NCBI GenBank assembly: GCA_963823565.1
Contig: CAWGLR010000001.1
Location: 558,001-622,000 of the forward strand
Reading direction: 5' to 3'
DNA: 64,000 bases
DNA from: RHKX01 sp963823565
Lineage (GTDB): Bacteria > Actinomycetota > Thermoleophilia > Solirubrobacterales > 70-9
Shown: piece after piece, positions 47,840 through 56,063 of the stretch
Numbering within the stretch: position 1 is the first letter of the stretch
Layout: each line of letters begins with the position of its first letter
Translations under genes and position numbers: made by a program
Notes under the pieces: generated by a model
Databases searched by the model: none
The model's input: the letters and a program-made list of their open reading frames with translations, nothing else
Told to the model about the DNA's origin: nothing

Positions 47840-48874
47840 GTGAGTTCGGTACCCGCGAGCATGCCCGCCTCCGACCCCGCTCGGCGCCGCCTCGTCTGGT
47901 GGATCGCCGGGCTCGCGGCGATCTCCGGCCTGGTCTACCTGATGGCCACCGCCTCGACCGGGCCGACCGATCCCACCGAGGCGACGACTCCCCAGAGCCA
48001 CACGACGGTCGTCTTCAACTCGGCGATCATCGTCTTCCGCGAGGGGCTCGAGGCGGTGCTGATCTTCGCCGCCGTCATCGCCAGCTTCCTCGGCGCCAAC
48101 AAGGCGCGCCGCAAGCCGGTCGTGGCCGGCGCGATCGCCGCGTTCGCCGGCGCCGTCGTCACCTGGTTCGTCGTCCAGGCGCTGCTCGGCGTCGCCTCCC
48201 CGCTGGGGCCGAAGCTGGAGGCGATCACCGGCTTCCTCGCGATCGTCGTCCTCCTCGTCGTCCTCAACTGGTTCGTCCACAACATCTACTGGAGCGAGTG
48301 GATCGGGCGCCACCATCGGCGCCGTCGCCAGCTCCTCGCCGGCACCGGCACCGGGGTCGTCTTCGGGCTGTTCGCGCTCGGGTTCACCAGCGTCTACCGG
48401 GAGGGGTTCGAGGTCGTCCTCTTCCTCCAGAACCTCCAGCTCCGCAGCGGCACGTCGGCGGTGCTCGAGGGCGTCGCGTTCGGGCTCGCCGGGACGGCAC
48501 TGGTCGGCGTCCTCACGTTCTGGCTGCACCGGAAGCTGCCCTACAAGCGGATGCTGATCCTCACCGGCGTCCTCGTCGGAATCGTCCTCGTCGTGATGAC
48601 CGGCGGCACCGCGCTGACCTTCCAGGAGCTCGGCTGGCTGCCGAGCCACCCCCTGCCCTTCGGGGTGCCGGGCTGGCTCGGCTCCTGGTTCGAGGTATAC
48701 GGGACCTACGAGACGATCGGCGCCCAGATCCTCGCGGCGGCCTTCGTCGTCGGCTCCTACTTCCTCGCCGAGCACATGAAGGTGAAGCGGCCCATCAAGC
48801 GAGGCGAGCAGCCGGCGCAGCGGGCGGAGGCCCCGGCCGCCCAGCTCGCGCCGCCGGTGGCGCTCAGGTCGTAG
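47840..48874 (+). CDS. FTR1-family iron permease, short form
   Basis: A 344-residue permease with about seven helices. REGLE (67-71) and REGFE (187-191) are the two ferric-iron motifs, and LRSGTSAVLEGVAFGLAGTALVG and PYKRMLILTGVLVGIVLVVM match the paralogue just upstream. Unlike that protein it lacks the N-terminal extracytoplasmic domain. GTG 47840 starts two bases after the upstream stop, so they are co-transcribed and perhaps form a heteromer. The tail is Ala/Gln-rich and cytoplasmic. Fe(III) uptake is the expected role. Confidence 0.87.
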   Translation: MSSVPASMPASDPARRRLVWWIAGLAAISGLVYLMATASTGPTDPTEATTPQSHTTVVFNSAIIVFREGLEAVLIFAAVIASFLGANKARRKPVVAGAIAAFAGAVVTWFVVQALLGVASPLGPKLEAITGFLAIVVLLVVLNWFVHNIYWSEWIGRHHRRRRQLLAGTGTGVVFGLFALGFTSVYREGFEVVLFLQNLQLRSGTSAVLEGVAFGLAGTALVGVLTFWLHRKLPYKRMLILTGVLVGIVLVVMTGGTALTFQELGWLPSHPLPFGVPGWLGSWFEVYGTYETIGAQILAAAFVVGSYFLAEHMKVKRPIKRGEQPAQRAEAPAAQLAPPVALRS

Positions 48875-48949
48875 GACCAACGTCCGGTTGAAACTCGGAC
48901 CCGGCCTCCCTCATCGTCGGTCCCCACACCGATGAAGGAGGAACGAAGC

Positions 48950-49213
48950 ATGAGAACCACCAAGCGACTGATCCCGACGATCGGCGCGGCGATCGCGCTC
49001 GCCCTCGGCGGGATCGGAATCGCCCAGGCGAGCAACGGCGCCGACGATCCGCCCGGTCACAACGCCGGCGACGACCACGGCCACCATCACGGCAATCACC
49101 ATCACCACGGCGGCAAGCACCACGACGGCGGCAAGCACCACGGTGGCGGCAACGACGACGGGCCGAACCACGATGCCGGGGACGACCACGGCGGGCACGG
49201 CAGCGACGACTGA
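48950..49213 (+). CDS. secreted His/Asp/Gly-rich metal-binding protein
   Basis: An 87-residue protein. After a signal peptide (IPTIGAAIALALGGIGIAQA) the mature part is dominated by His, Asp and Gly, e.g. DDHGHHHGNHHHHGGKHHDGG, with over 20 His in about 60 residues. GGAGG at 48938-48942 selects ATG 48950 over an upstream ATG at 48932. Such tails chelate Fe, Zn or Ni; next to two FTR1 permeases an extracellular metal buffer or scavenger is likely. I do not recognise a named family. Confidence 0.75.
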   Translation: MRTTKRLIPTIGAAIALALGGIGIAQASNGADDPPGHNAGDDHGHHHGNHHHHGGKHHDGGKHHGGGNDDGPNHDAGDDHGGHGSDD

Positions 49214-49241
49214 GCGAGCAGCCCGCTCGCTTCGCTCGCTG

Positions 49242-49280
49242 GTAGCAGGTAGCCCTCGACCCCGAGGCGCTACCTGTTAC
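49242..49280. terminator. long hairpin between convergent genes
   Basis: GTAGCAGGTAGC (49242-49253) pairs with GCTACCTGTTAC (49269-49280), apart from one wobble pair, and CCTCG/CGAGG (49254-49258/49263-49267) closes the loop, giving a hairpin of about 17 bp with one bulge. It lies between the plus-strand His-rich gene and the minus-strand response regulator, and could terminate both. Confidence 0.7.
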
Positions 49281-49290
49281 TCGCTACCCG

Positions 49291-49911
49291 CTAGATCCCG
49301 TGCTCCCGCGCCCATAGCGCGGCCTGGGTGCGGTCGCTGACGCCGATCCGCTCGTAGACCCGCGTCAGGTGCGCCTTGACGGTCTTCTCGCTGATCTCGA
49401 GGCGCATCGCGATCCGCTTGTTCGGCAGTCCCGCGGCGACGAGCGAGAGGACCTCGCGCTCGCGGCCGGTCAGCTCCGGCGGCCGGGTCTGGCGGCGGTC
49501 GGCGAGGAGCTCCCGCGCCGCCTTCGGGTCGAGCGGGGCCTCCCCGCGCGAGGCGGCCCTGATCCCGTCGATCAGGTCGTCCGGCGAGGCGTCCTTGAGC
49601 ATGTAGCCGAGCGCCCCGGCGTCGATCGCGTGGACGATCTGCTCGCGTCCGGCGGATGCGGTGAGCATCACGATCCGCGCCTCGGGCCACTCGGCGAGGA
49701 TCCGCCCGGCGGCCTCGATGCCGGTCAGCTCCGGCATCGCGATGTCGAGGAGGACGACGTCGGGCCGCTGCGCCAGCGCCGCCGCGACGGCCGCCTCGCC
49801 GTCGCCGACCGCCCCGACCACCTCGATGTCCTCCTCCGACCCGAGCAGCTCCTCGAGACCGGCGCGGACGACCTGATGGTCCTCTGCGAGCAGCACGCGG
49901 ATCATCGTCAC
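49291..49911 (-). CDS. NarL/FixJ-family response regulator
   Basis: A 206-residue response regulator. Receiver motifs are VLLAEDHQVVRAGL, VVLLDIAMPELTG with the phospho-acceptor Asp near 57, and ALGYMLKDAS. The LuxR-type DNA-binding part is LTGREREVLSLVAAGLPNKRI with EKTVKAHLTRVYERIG. GTG 49911 overlaps the kinase stop by four bases, so the cognate partner is the histidine kinase just upstream. A second start at ATG 49905 is possible. It follows the iron cluster across a bidirectional terminator, so control of that cluster is possible but unproven. Confidence 0.92.
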   Translation of the reverse strand: MTMIRVLLAEDHQVVRAGLEELLGSEEDIEVVGAVGDGEAAVAAALAQRPDVVLLDIAMPELTGIEAAGRILAEWPEARIVMLTASAGREQIVHAIDAGALGYMLKDASPDDLIDGIRAASRGEAPLDPKAARELLADRRQTRPPELTGREREVLSLVAAGLPNKRIAMRLEISEKTVKAHLTRVYERIGVSDRTQAALWAREHGI

Positions 49912-51227
49912 CTCGGCAAGGCTAGTCGCACCGTCGTACCCCGTCCCGGCGCTGAGTCGATCGTCAGCTGACCACCGGCCTCGGCCGCCAGGTCGGCGAG
50001 CAGCGTCGTCCCGATGTGCCCCGGCTCGTCCCCGGGGCTCGGCTCGAACCCGCGGCCGTCGTCGGTGACGACGAGCTCGACGCGATCGCCGGCCCGCCCG
50101 AGCGAGACGTCGACGCGAGAGGGGGCGGCGTGCTTGTGGGCGTTCCGAACCGCCTCCCCGGCGACCCGGAAGCAGAGCGCCTCGCGCTCGAGCCCGAGGT
50201 CGAGCCCCTCCTCGACCTCGAGGCCGGTCGTGATCCCGCGCGCCGCCAGCGGCGCCAGCATGTCCTCCAGGGCCGCTCGCAGCCCCGCCCGCTGCAGGCT
50301 CGGCGGGTAGATCTCGACCAGCAACCCGCGCAGCGAGCTGACGGTGCCACGCGCCTGGGCCGCCCCCCTTCGCAGCGCGGCCGCCGCCTCAGGATCGTCG
50401 GCGCCCATCCTCCGGGCAGCGGCGTCGAGCGAGATCGCGACGCCCGCGAGGTCCTGCACCGCGCCGTCGTGGAGATCGCCCGCGATGCGCCGCCGCTCGC
50501 GGTCGGAGGCGTCGACGGCGCGCTCGAGCAGCGCCAAACGCTCGCGATGGGCTCCGCGAACCCGGCGCGCCAGCGACGTGGCGAGCGGCACCTGCACGAG
50601 CTCGAGCAGGACGAGGGCGACGATCAGGGCCGGGAGGAACGCCAGCCAGAGGCTGCGGCCGCTCGCGGTGACGGCGCTGTACTCCTGGTAGCTCTCGAAC
50701 AGCAGCGGCTCGCCGTCGGGGGCGGTGACGCGCGTGTAGGCCTCGAGCAGCTTGCCGCGATCGCGCTCGTACTGGTTCTCGGGCTCGCTGAGGTCGCTGA
50801 CCTCGGCGTCGGGAGTCCCCCGCTCGATCGCCTTGAGCTCGTCCTCGCCGAGCTCGAACGTCTGCCCGATCAGGCGCGGCTCGTCGGAGTAGACGATCCG
50901 GCCGCCGGCGTCCCAGATCTTGACGCGCACGATCGGCTCGGCGATGACGGCGTCGCGGATCACGCGGTCGAACCGGCGCAGAGCCTCCGGGTCGCCGTCG
51001 ACCACGGCCTGGGTGAGCCGGGGCTGGACGACGCCCTCCCCGAGCAGGCGCGTCACCTCGCTGGCGTTGTCGGTGGCCTCGTCGGTGCCGATGCTCCGCA
51101 TCAGCAGGAAGCTCGCGAGCCCGACGCCGGCGACGGCGATCACGCCCGCGAGGGCGAAGCGGCCGACCGCCGCGGCAACCGACGGCTCCCCGTTCCTCTC
51201 GGTTCTGCGACGCCAGGGTGCTTGCAT
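49908..51227 (-). CDS. membrane sensor histidine kinase (HisKA_3)
   Basis: A 439-residue kinase with an N-terminal helix (AGVIAVAGVGLASFLLMR), an extracytoplasmic sensor domain of about 150 residues (VRVKIWDAGGRIVYSDEPRLIG is CHASE/Cache-like), a second helix (LAFLPALIVALVLLELVQV), then the phosphorylation site in RRIAGDLHDGAVQDLAG and an ATPase domain with EAVRNAHKHA and VTDDGRGFEPSPG. It is coupled to the response regulator by a four-base overlap and divergent from the sulfatase gene. The signal is unknown. Confidence 0.9.
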   Translation of the reverse strand: MQAPWRRRTERNGEPSVAAAVGRFALAGVIAVAGVGLASFLLMRSIGTDEATDNASEVTRLLGEGVVQPRLTQAVVDGDPEALRRFDRVIRDAVIAEPIVRVKIWDAGGRIVYSDEPRLIGQTFELGEDELKAIERGTPDAEVSDLSEPENQYERDRGKLLEAYTRVTAPDGEPLLFESYQEYSAVTASGRSLWLAFLPALIVALVLLELVQVPLATSLARRVRGAHRERLALLERAVDASDRERRRIAGDLHDGAVQDLAGVAISLDAAARRMGADDPEAAAALRRGAAQARGTVSSLRGLLVEIYPPSLQRAGLRAALEDMLAPLAARGITTGLEVEEGLDLGLEREALCFRVAGEAVRNAHKHAAPSRVDVSLGRAGDRVELVVTDDGRGFEPSPGDEPGHIGTTLLADLAAEAGGQLTIDSAPGRGTTVRLALPR

Positions 51228-51314
51228 CGATCTCGCCGGCTGTGCCGGCTGCCCTCGGAGTCCAGCTTAGATGGGAGCCGGACCGGCGACGGTCGCTACT
51301 TCAAGGGAGGGAGC

Positions 51315-53078
51315 GTGTTCGCGAAGGCAATGGGGAGACCGGGGGTCATCAAGCGCGCGTGCATCGCAGCCGCCGCGCTCGCGCTCCTCGCCGCGCTCGC
51401 GGCGCCGGCGAGCGCGGCCGAGCGCCCGAACGTGGTCGTCGTCATGACCGACGACCAGACGGTCGAGTCGATGCGGGTGATGCCCAAGGTGCAGAAGCTG
51501 ATCGGCGACGAGGGCGTCACCTTCGCCAACAACTTCGCCGCGAACCCGATCTGCTGCCCGTCCCGCTCGACGTTCCTGAGCGGCCAGTACTCCCATACCA
51601 CCGGCGTCCTGCGCAACAGCCCTCCGTTCGGGGGGTTCACCGCCTTCGACGGCTCCGAGGCGCTGCCGGTCTGGCTCCAGAACGCCGGCTACTTCACCGC
51701 GCACATCGGCAAGTACCTCAACGGCTACGGCGAGGCCGACCCGACGTCGATCCCGCCGGGATGGAGCGACTGGCAGGCGACGGTGGACCCGACGACCTAC
51801 CGGATGTACGGGTACACGCTCAACGAGAACGGGACGCTCGTCACCTACGGCGACTACGACACGCCGGACCCCGCGACCTACCAGACCGACGTCCTGGCCC
51901 GGAAGGCCGAGGAGCTGATCGACCGCCGCGCCGGCCGCGGCGCCCCGTTCTTCCTCTCGGTCGCCCCGCTCGCCCCCCACGTCGAGGTCTTCAAGCGCGA
52001 GTCCGCGGGAGACGACGATCCGCCGACCCCGACCTTCCCCAACCCGCGCCCGGCCCCGCGGGACCTCGGGGCCTTCCAGCGGGCGAAGCTCCCCAACAAC
52101 GCCGACTTCAACGAGGCCGACATCTCCGACAAGCCCGAGGACATCCGGGCGCGGCCGCTGCTGACGCCGCGGCGGATCAGCATCGCCCGCGGCCGCTACC
52201 GCTCGCGCCTCGCCAGCCTCCTCGCCGTCGACGACATGGTCGGGCGGATCGTCGGCGCGCTGCGCCGCAACGACGCCCTCGACGACACGGTCATCGTCTT
52301 CACCTCCGACAACGGCTTCCTGCTGGGCGAGCACCGGATCCAGAACGGCAAGCAGTTCCCCTACGAGACGTCGATCCGGGTGCCGCTCGAGATCCGCGGG
52401 CCGGGCATCCCCAGCGGCGAGGTGCGGCGCCAGCTCGCGGCCAACGTCGACCTCGCGCCGACGATCCTCGACCTCGCCGGGGTCGAAGCCGGCTCGCCCC
52501 GCGACGGCGTCTCGCTGCTGCCGCTGATCGAGGACGACCAGCTGTTCGGCGGCCGCGCGATCGCCCTCGAGAACTGGTGCCAGGTCAACGACGCCTGCTT
52601 CGACCCCCTCGACCCCGACAAGCCGCGATACCGCGGCGTGCGCACCGACCGCTACGCGTTCATGCGCTACCCCAACGGCGAGGAGGAGCTCTACGACCTG
52701 CGGCGCGACCCCTTCGAGCTCCGGAGCCTCGACCGCTCGCGCCGCCACGGCGACGAGCTCGGGGCCCTGCGCCGGCTCGAGCGACGGCTGGAGTCATGCG
52801 CCGGGACCGAGTGCGCCGTCGCCCCGCCGGTCAAGCTGAGGGCGCGCTGCGCCGGCGGCGCCGCGAAGCTCCTCATCGCCGGTCGCGCCGCGCGCAGCGC
52901 CGTCTCGGCGCGGTTCCTCATCCCCGGCCCCGACCGGACCGACGAGCGCGGCAGGCTGACCGCGCGGCTGCGGGGCACCAGGCTCCACCGAGCCGCGCGG
53001 GAGGGCGTCCGGGCGAACGTGACCGTGCTCGACGGGCGGATCGTCAGCGCCGAGGCGGGCGTGCCGCGGGCGTGCTGA
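51315..53078 (+). CDS. secreted sulfatase (arylsulfatase family)
   Basis: A 587-residue type I sulfatase. After a signal peptide (ACIAAAALALLAALAAPASA) the metal site appears as VVVMTDDQTVE, and the formylglycine signature as C80-C-P-S-R84 within ICCPSRSTFLSG, where the first Cys would be converted. VIVFTSDNGFLLGEH supplies later metal ligands and KYLNGYGEADP is typical of heparan or arylsulfatase-like members. GTG 51315 has AAGGGAGGG upstream. The last 100 residues form an extra basic domain. The substrate, possibly a sulfated polysaccharide, is not deducible. Confidence 0.9.
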   Translation: MFAKAMGRPGVIKRACIAAAALALLAALAAPASAAERPNVVVVMTDDQTVESMRVMPKVQKLIGDEGVTFANNFAANPICCPSRSTFLSGQYSHTTGVLRNSPPFGGFTAFDGSEALPVWLQNAGYFTAHIGKYLNGYGEADPTSIPPGWSDWQATVDPTTYRMYGYTLNENGTLVTYGDYDTPDPATYQTDVLARKAEELIDRRAGRGAPFFLSVAPLAPHVEVFKRESAGDDDPPTPTFPNPRPAPRDLGAFQRAKLPNNADFNEADISDKPEDIRARPLLTPRRISIARGRYRSRLASLLAVDDMVGRIVGALRRNDALDDTVIVFTSDNGFLLGEHRIQNGKQFPYETSIRVPLEIRGPGIPSGEVRRQLAANVDLAPTILDLAGVEAGSPRDGVSLLPLIEDDQLFGGRAIALENWCQVNDACFDPLDPDKPRYRGVRTDRYAFMRYPNGEEELYDLRRDPFELRSLDRSRRHGDELGALRRLERRLESCAGTECAVAPPVKLRARCAGGAAKLLIAGRAARSAVSARFLIPGPDRTDERGRLTARLRGTRLHRAAREGVRANVTVLDGRIVSAEAGVPRAC

Positions 53079-53082
53079 GCGC

Positions 53083-53958
53083 TCAGCCGAGGCGGATCTC
53101 GACCCGGCCGTCGCGCTCCCGCGCCTCGTAGGCGGGCTGCGCGGCCGTCGCCGGCCCGCGCTCGATCCCGCCGTCGTCGAGGCGGAAGCGCGAGCCGTGA
53201 CAGCCGCACTCGATCACGCCGCCGTCGAGCTCGCCCTCGCTGAGCGGGCAGCCGCGGTGGGAGCAGCGGTCGTGCAGCGCGTGGACGCGGTCGCCGCGAC
53301 GGACGAGCAGGACCGGGGTCTCGCCGACGGTCGCCGAGCGCAGCTCGCCCTCGGGCAGCTCGGAGGCGTCAAGCGCCTCCGTCCACTCGTCCGGCCCCGG
53401 GTCGAAGGCGGTCCGGTTGACGCCGATGCCCTGGGCGTAGGACATGTGGCCGCCGAGGAAGCCGCCGGCGCCGAGCGCGGAGCCGCCGATCAGGGCGAGG
53501 AGCTTCCCGCGGCCGCGATCGCCGCGGCGGCGGGCCCGCAGCGATGCCGCGTAGAAGCCGAGAGCGGCGGCGTTGGAGGCGGCGTGGACGATCCCGACGC
53601 GGCGGACGCTCGGGCCCAGCGGCTCGCTGTCGGCCCAGTCGGCGGCGCCGGTCGCCGCGGTCGGCAGGTAGGAGGCGATGCCGACTGCGAGCAGCCGCTC
53701 GGCGGCCTCGCCGCTCTCGTCGCCGCCGAGCAGGTCGAGGACCGAAGCGCTGACGAACGAGCCGATGACGACGTCGGTGAGCAGCGGATGGAGCGCGTGG
53801 CCGATCGGCGTGCCGCTGAGCGCGTCCTTGACCTTGCCCGCCCCGAGCAGCGCGCGAACCGCCTTCGCGACCCGTTTGCCGACGGGGTCGAGCGCCTCGA
53901 TCGACTCGACGGCGTCGACCAAGGGAGCGGCGACGTCGGGTAGCCCCTGCTTGCTCAC
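53083..53958 (-). CDS. DUF2231-like membrane domain fused to a Rieske domain
   Basis: A 291-residue protein. The N-terminal two-thirds is a hydrophobic DUF2231-like module (GHALHPLLTDVVIGSFVSAS, then ADWADSEPLGPSVRRVGIVHAASN) with about four helices. From residue 205 a Rieske domain follows, with cluster ligands in CSHRGCPLSEG and CGCHGSRF. Such fusions are electron-transfer proteins anchored in the membrane. It begins a minus-strand group with a cyclase and enoyl-CoA hydratase, and its stop lies four bases from that of the sulfatase. Redox partner unknown. Confidence 0.85.
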   Translation of the reverse strand: MSKQGLPDVAAPLVDAVESIEALDPVGKRVAKAVRALLGAGKVKDALSGTPIGHALHPLLTDVVIGSFVSASVLDLLGGDESGEAAERLLAVGIASYLPTAATGAADWADSEPLGPSVRRVGIVHAASNAAALGFYAASLRARRRGDRGRGKLLALIGGSALGAGGFLGGHMSYAQGIGVNRTAFDPGPDEWTEALDASELPEGELRSATVGETPVLLVRRGDRVHALHDRCSHRGCPLSEGELDGGVIECGCHGSRFRLDDGGIERGPATAAQPAYEARERDGRVEIRLG

Positions 53959-53988
53959 GGCGCGCTCCCTACCCCCCGCCCCGGGCCG

Positions 53989-55188
53989 CTAATCCGGCAG
54001 GCGCGCGACGGCGAGGCCGCCCGCGTCCCTCACCGCCTTGTCGTCGGCGCCGGGAAGCTCCGCGACCGTCCGGTAGGAGACCGCGTCCGGGTCGACCCCG
54101 GCGGCCGCGGCGTCGGCCGGCTCGAGCTGCTCGAGCAGGAGCTTCGACGCGTAGGCCATGCCGTCGCGCGCTGCCTGCTGGATGCGCGCGCACTCGTTGA
54201 CCTCGTCGCCGAGGGCGGTGACCTCGAGCCGGCCGCCGGTGACGATCTGGCCGATGTAGAGCGCGCCGCCCCAGTGGAGGCCGACGTTCATCCGCACCTC
54301 GCCGGGATCGACGCCCGGCGCCTCGGTCGCGAACGTCGCCGCGATCTCGCGGCACGCCGAGGCGATCCCGCGGGCGGCGCCGATGGCGGCCCGCGCCGCC
54401 ATCGAGGGCGACCCGATCTCGTCGGCGAGGAAGAGCGCGGTGACGCCGTCGCCGGCGTGCTTTCCGACGATCCCCTCGCGCTCGCCGACCACCGCGTCGA
54501 CCGCGGTCGTCAGCTCCCGGATCAGGCGGAAGTAGGCGGCGCTCGGCAGCCGGCGGGAGAGCGTCCCCGACGCCTGCAGGTCGGCGAACAGGATCGCCGC
54601 GGCCCGCCTGCCCGGCTCGACGAGGCGCGACATCCGCGCGAACATCTCCTCGTCGCCGCGGGCGAGCAGGTCGAGCACCGAGGAGGGGAGCGCCGGCGTG
54701 TAGACGTTGAGCGAGCCGATGCGGGCGCCGTCGGCGCCGACGATGCGGGCGCCGATGCAGCTGATCCGCATCGGGGCGAAGCCTGGGCGCTGGTAGTCGA
54801 GCGCGTAGGACCAGACCGGCGGGGCCGGGGCCGGCTCGACCCGCTCGGGGATCCGCGGGTCCTCGAGCGTGATCTGCTCGGCGAGCCCGGCGAGGATCTC
54901 GGGCGGCGTCTCGTAGAGGACGTAGGGCAGGTTGGCGCGCGCCCACTCGACCTGCGACTCCGGCGTCGTGGTGCCGGTCCAGAGCTCGTTGTTGCGGGCC
55001 TCGAGGACGTGCGTGCCGCAGCCGAGGACCTCCTCGTCCTCCTCGCCGAGCAGCGTCTTCAGCTCGTCGGAGACCCAGACGAGGTTCCAGTCGGGGTCGA
55101 ACAGCTCCGCCGCGACCCGGGTCCGGCCGAAGACCGTCGCGGCCTCCGCGAGCCGGGGCTCGAGCGAGGTGCGCCGATCCTCCGCCAT
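53989..55188 (-). CDS. adenylate/guanylate cyclase-domain protein (class III)
   Basis: A 399-residue cytoplasmic protein. The N-terminal 150 residues are PAS-like (AELFDPDWNLVWVSDELKTLL). The C-terminal class III cyclase domain has the first metal Asp in ILFADLQASGTLSRRL, the second in IVGKHAGDGVTALF, and the transition-state Asn/Arg in ALGDEVNECARIQ. The substrate-selecting position near LEVTALGDEV suggests an adenylyl cyclase, though guanylyl cannot be excluded. It lies between the DUF2231-Rieske gene and the enoyl-CoA hydratase, 16 bases from the latter. It could link a small-molecule signal to cAMP. Confidence 0.86.
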   Translation of the reverse strand: MAEDRRTSLEPRLAEAATVFGRTRVAAELFDPDWNLVWVSDELKTLLGEEDEEVLGCGTHVLEARNNELWTGTTTPESQVEWARANLPYVLYETPPEILAGLAEQITLEDPRIPERVEPAPAPPVWSYALDYQRPGFAPMRISCIGARIVGADGARIGSLNVYTPALPSSVLDLLARGDEEMFARMSRLVEPGRRAAAILFADLQASGTLSRRLPSAAYFRLIRELTTAVDAVVGEREGIVGKHAGDGVTALFLADEIGSPSMAARAAIGAARGIASACREIAATFATEAPGVDPGEVRMNVGLHWGGALYIGQIVTGGRLEVTALGDEVNECARIQQAARDGMAYASKLLLEQLEPADAAAAGVDPDAVSYRTVAELPGADDKAVRDAGGLAVARLPD

Positions 55189-55204
55189 GACCTCGCCCGC
55201 CCGG

Positions 55205-55873
55205 TCAGCTGGCCGGGAGCGACCTCAGCTTCTCGACGACCTCGCCGTACATCTCGGACTTGATCGCCGCGACGACGACGCGGTCCTTGCCGGCCAGCGC
55301 CTCGGCGCGAGCCAGGGCGCGAGCGAGGACGTCGTCCTCGGCGACCGCCTCGTCGACGATCCCGGCCGCGACCGCCTCGGGCCCGCCGTAGCGGCGCCCC
55401 GTCAGCATCGCCTCGCGCGCGCTCCGCACGTCCAGCTTCGAGCGGATCAGCGCCGACATCCCGGGCGTGAACGGGATGTTGATGTCGACCTCGGGCAGGC
55501 AGAAGAAGCCGCGGTCCTCGCGCATCACCGCCTCGTCGCAGGCGAGCGCGAGCATCGCGCCGGCCGCGAAGGCGTGGCCGTTGATCGCGGCGACGATCGA
55601 GACCGGCGAGACGAGCATCCGGGCGAGCAGCGCCTGCACGCGGACCACGACCCGCTGCGGCTCGCCCTCCGGCGCGCCGCCCATCCAGTCGAGGTCGAGG
55701 CCGTTGGAGAAGAACTTGCCGGTGCCGGTCAGGACGACCGCCGCCGGTCCCTCGGAGGCGTCGACCTCGTCGAACGCCGCCTCGAGGGAATCGAGGCTGC
55801 CGGGGTTGAAGCGGTTCTCCCCCGCGTCCATCCGCATCACGGTGACGTCGCCGTGCGTCTCGGTCGCGATCAT
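55205..55873 (-). CDS. enoyl-CoA hydratase/isomerase family protein
   Basis: A 222-residue crotonase-fold protein, shorter than the usual 255-260. Substrate-binding and oxyanion loops are visible as GTGKFFSNGLDLDW and AINGHAFAAGAMLALACD, and FFCLPEVDINIPFTPGMSA replaces the classical catalytic-Glu segment. The layout is closer to PECI/ECI-type Delta3,Delta2-enoyl-CoA isomerases than to EchA hydratases. ATG 55873 is followed by ordinary family sequence. It is the first gene of the minus-strand cyclase group and divergent from the DUF3556 gene. Confidence 0.85.
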   Translation of the reverse strand: MIATETHGDVTVMRMDAGENRFNPGSLDSLEAAFDEVDASEGPAAVVLTGTGKFFSNGLDLDWMGGAPEGEPQRVVVRVQALLARMLVSPVSIVAAINGHAFAAGAMLALACDEAVMREDRGFFCLPEVDINIPFTPGMSALIRSKLDVRSAREAMLTGRRYGGPEAVAAGIVDEAVAEDDVLARALARAEALAGKDRVVVAAIKSEMYGEVVEKLRSLPAS

Positions 55874-55933
55874 GGGCGCACCCTAGATGACCGGTTGCGG
55901 AGCGCATCACCAGTCCTTCGGGCGCCGGTCTGC

Positions 55934-56016
55934 TTCGATTGCCAATCGAGCATCCGGGTCGAACCCGCAGGAGGTCCCCAAATCGGGGTGTGAGGAGCCT
56001 CGGGTCTACTCGACCC
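55934..56016. promoter_or_regulatory. three inverted repeats in a divergent promoter region
   Basis: TCGATTG-C-CAATCGA (55934-55948), CGGGT-CGA-ACCCG (55954-55966) and GGGTC-TACTC-GACCC (56002-56016) lie in the 190-base spacer between the enoyl-CoA hydratase (minus) and DUF3556 (plus) genes. Symmetry and position suggest dimeric repressor sites. There is no regulator gene adjacent. Confidence 0.45.
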
Positions 56017-56063
56017 TCAAGCGCGCGGCGGCGTCCGGTCATATACGACATGATCCACGCGAG

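Noticed and set aside
44283..48874. Canonical EfeUOB operon
   Set aside because: There is no DyP-type peroxidase, the lipoprotein lacks a clear cupredoxin or HxxE motif, and there are two permeases.
55930..55970. tRNA-like T-arm (CCGGGTCGAACCCG)
   Set aside because: The loop is too short for a T-loop, and no D-arm, anticodon arm or acceptor stem can be folded around it.
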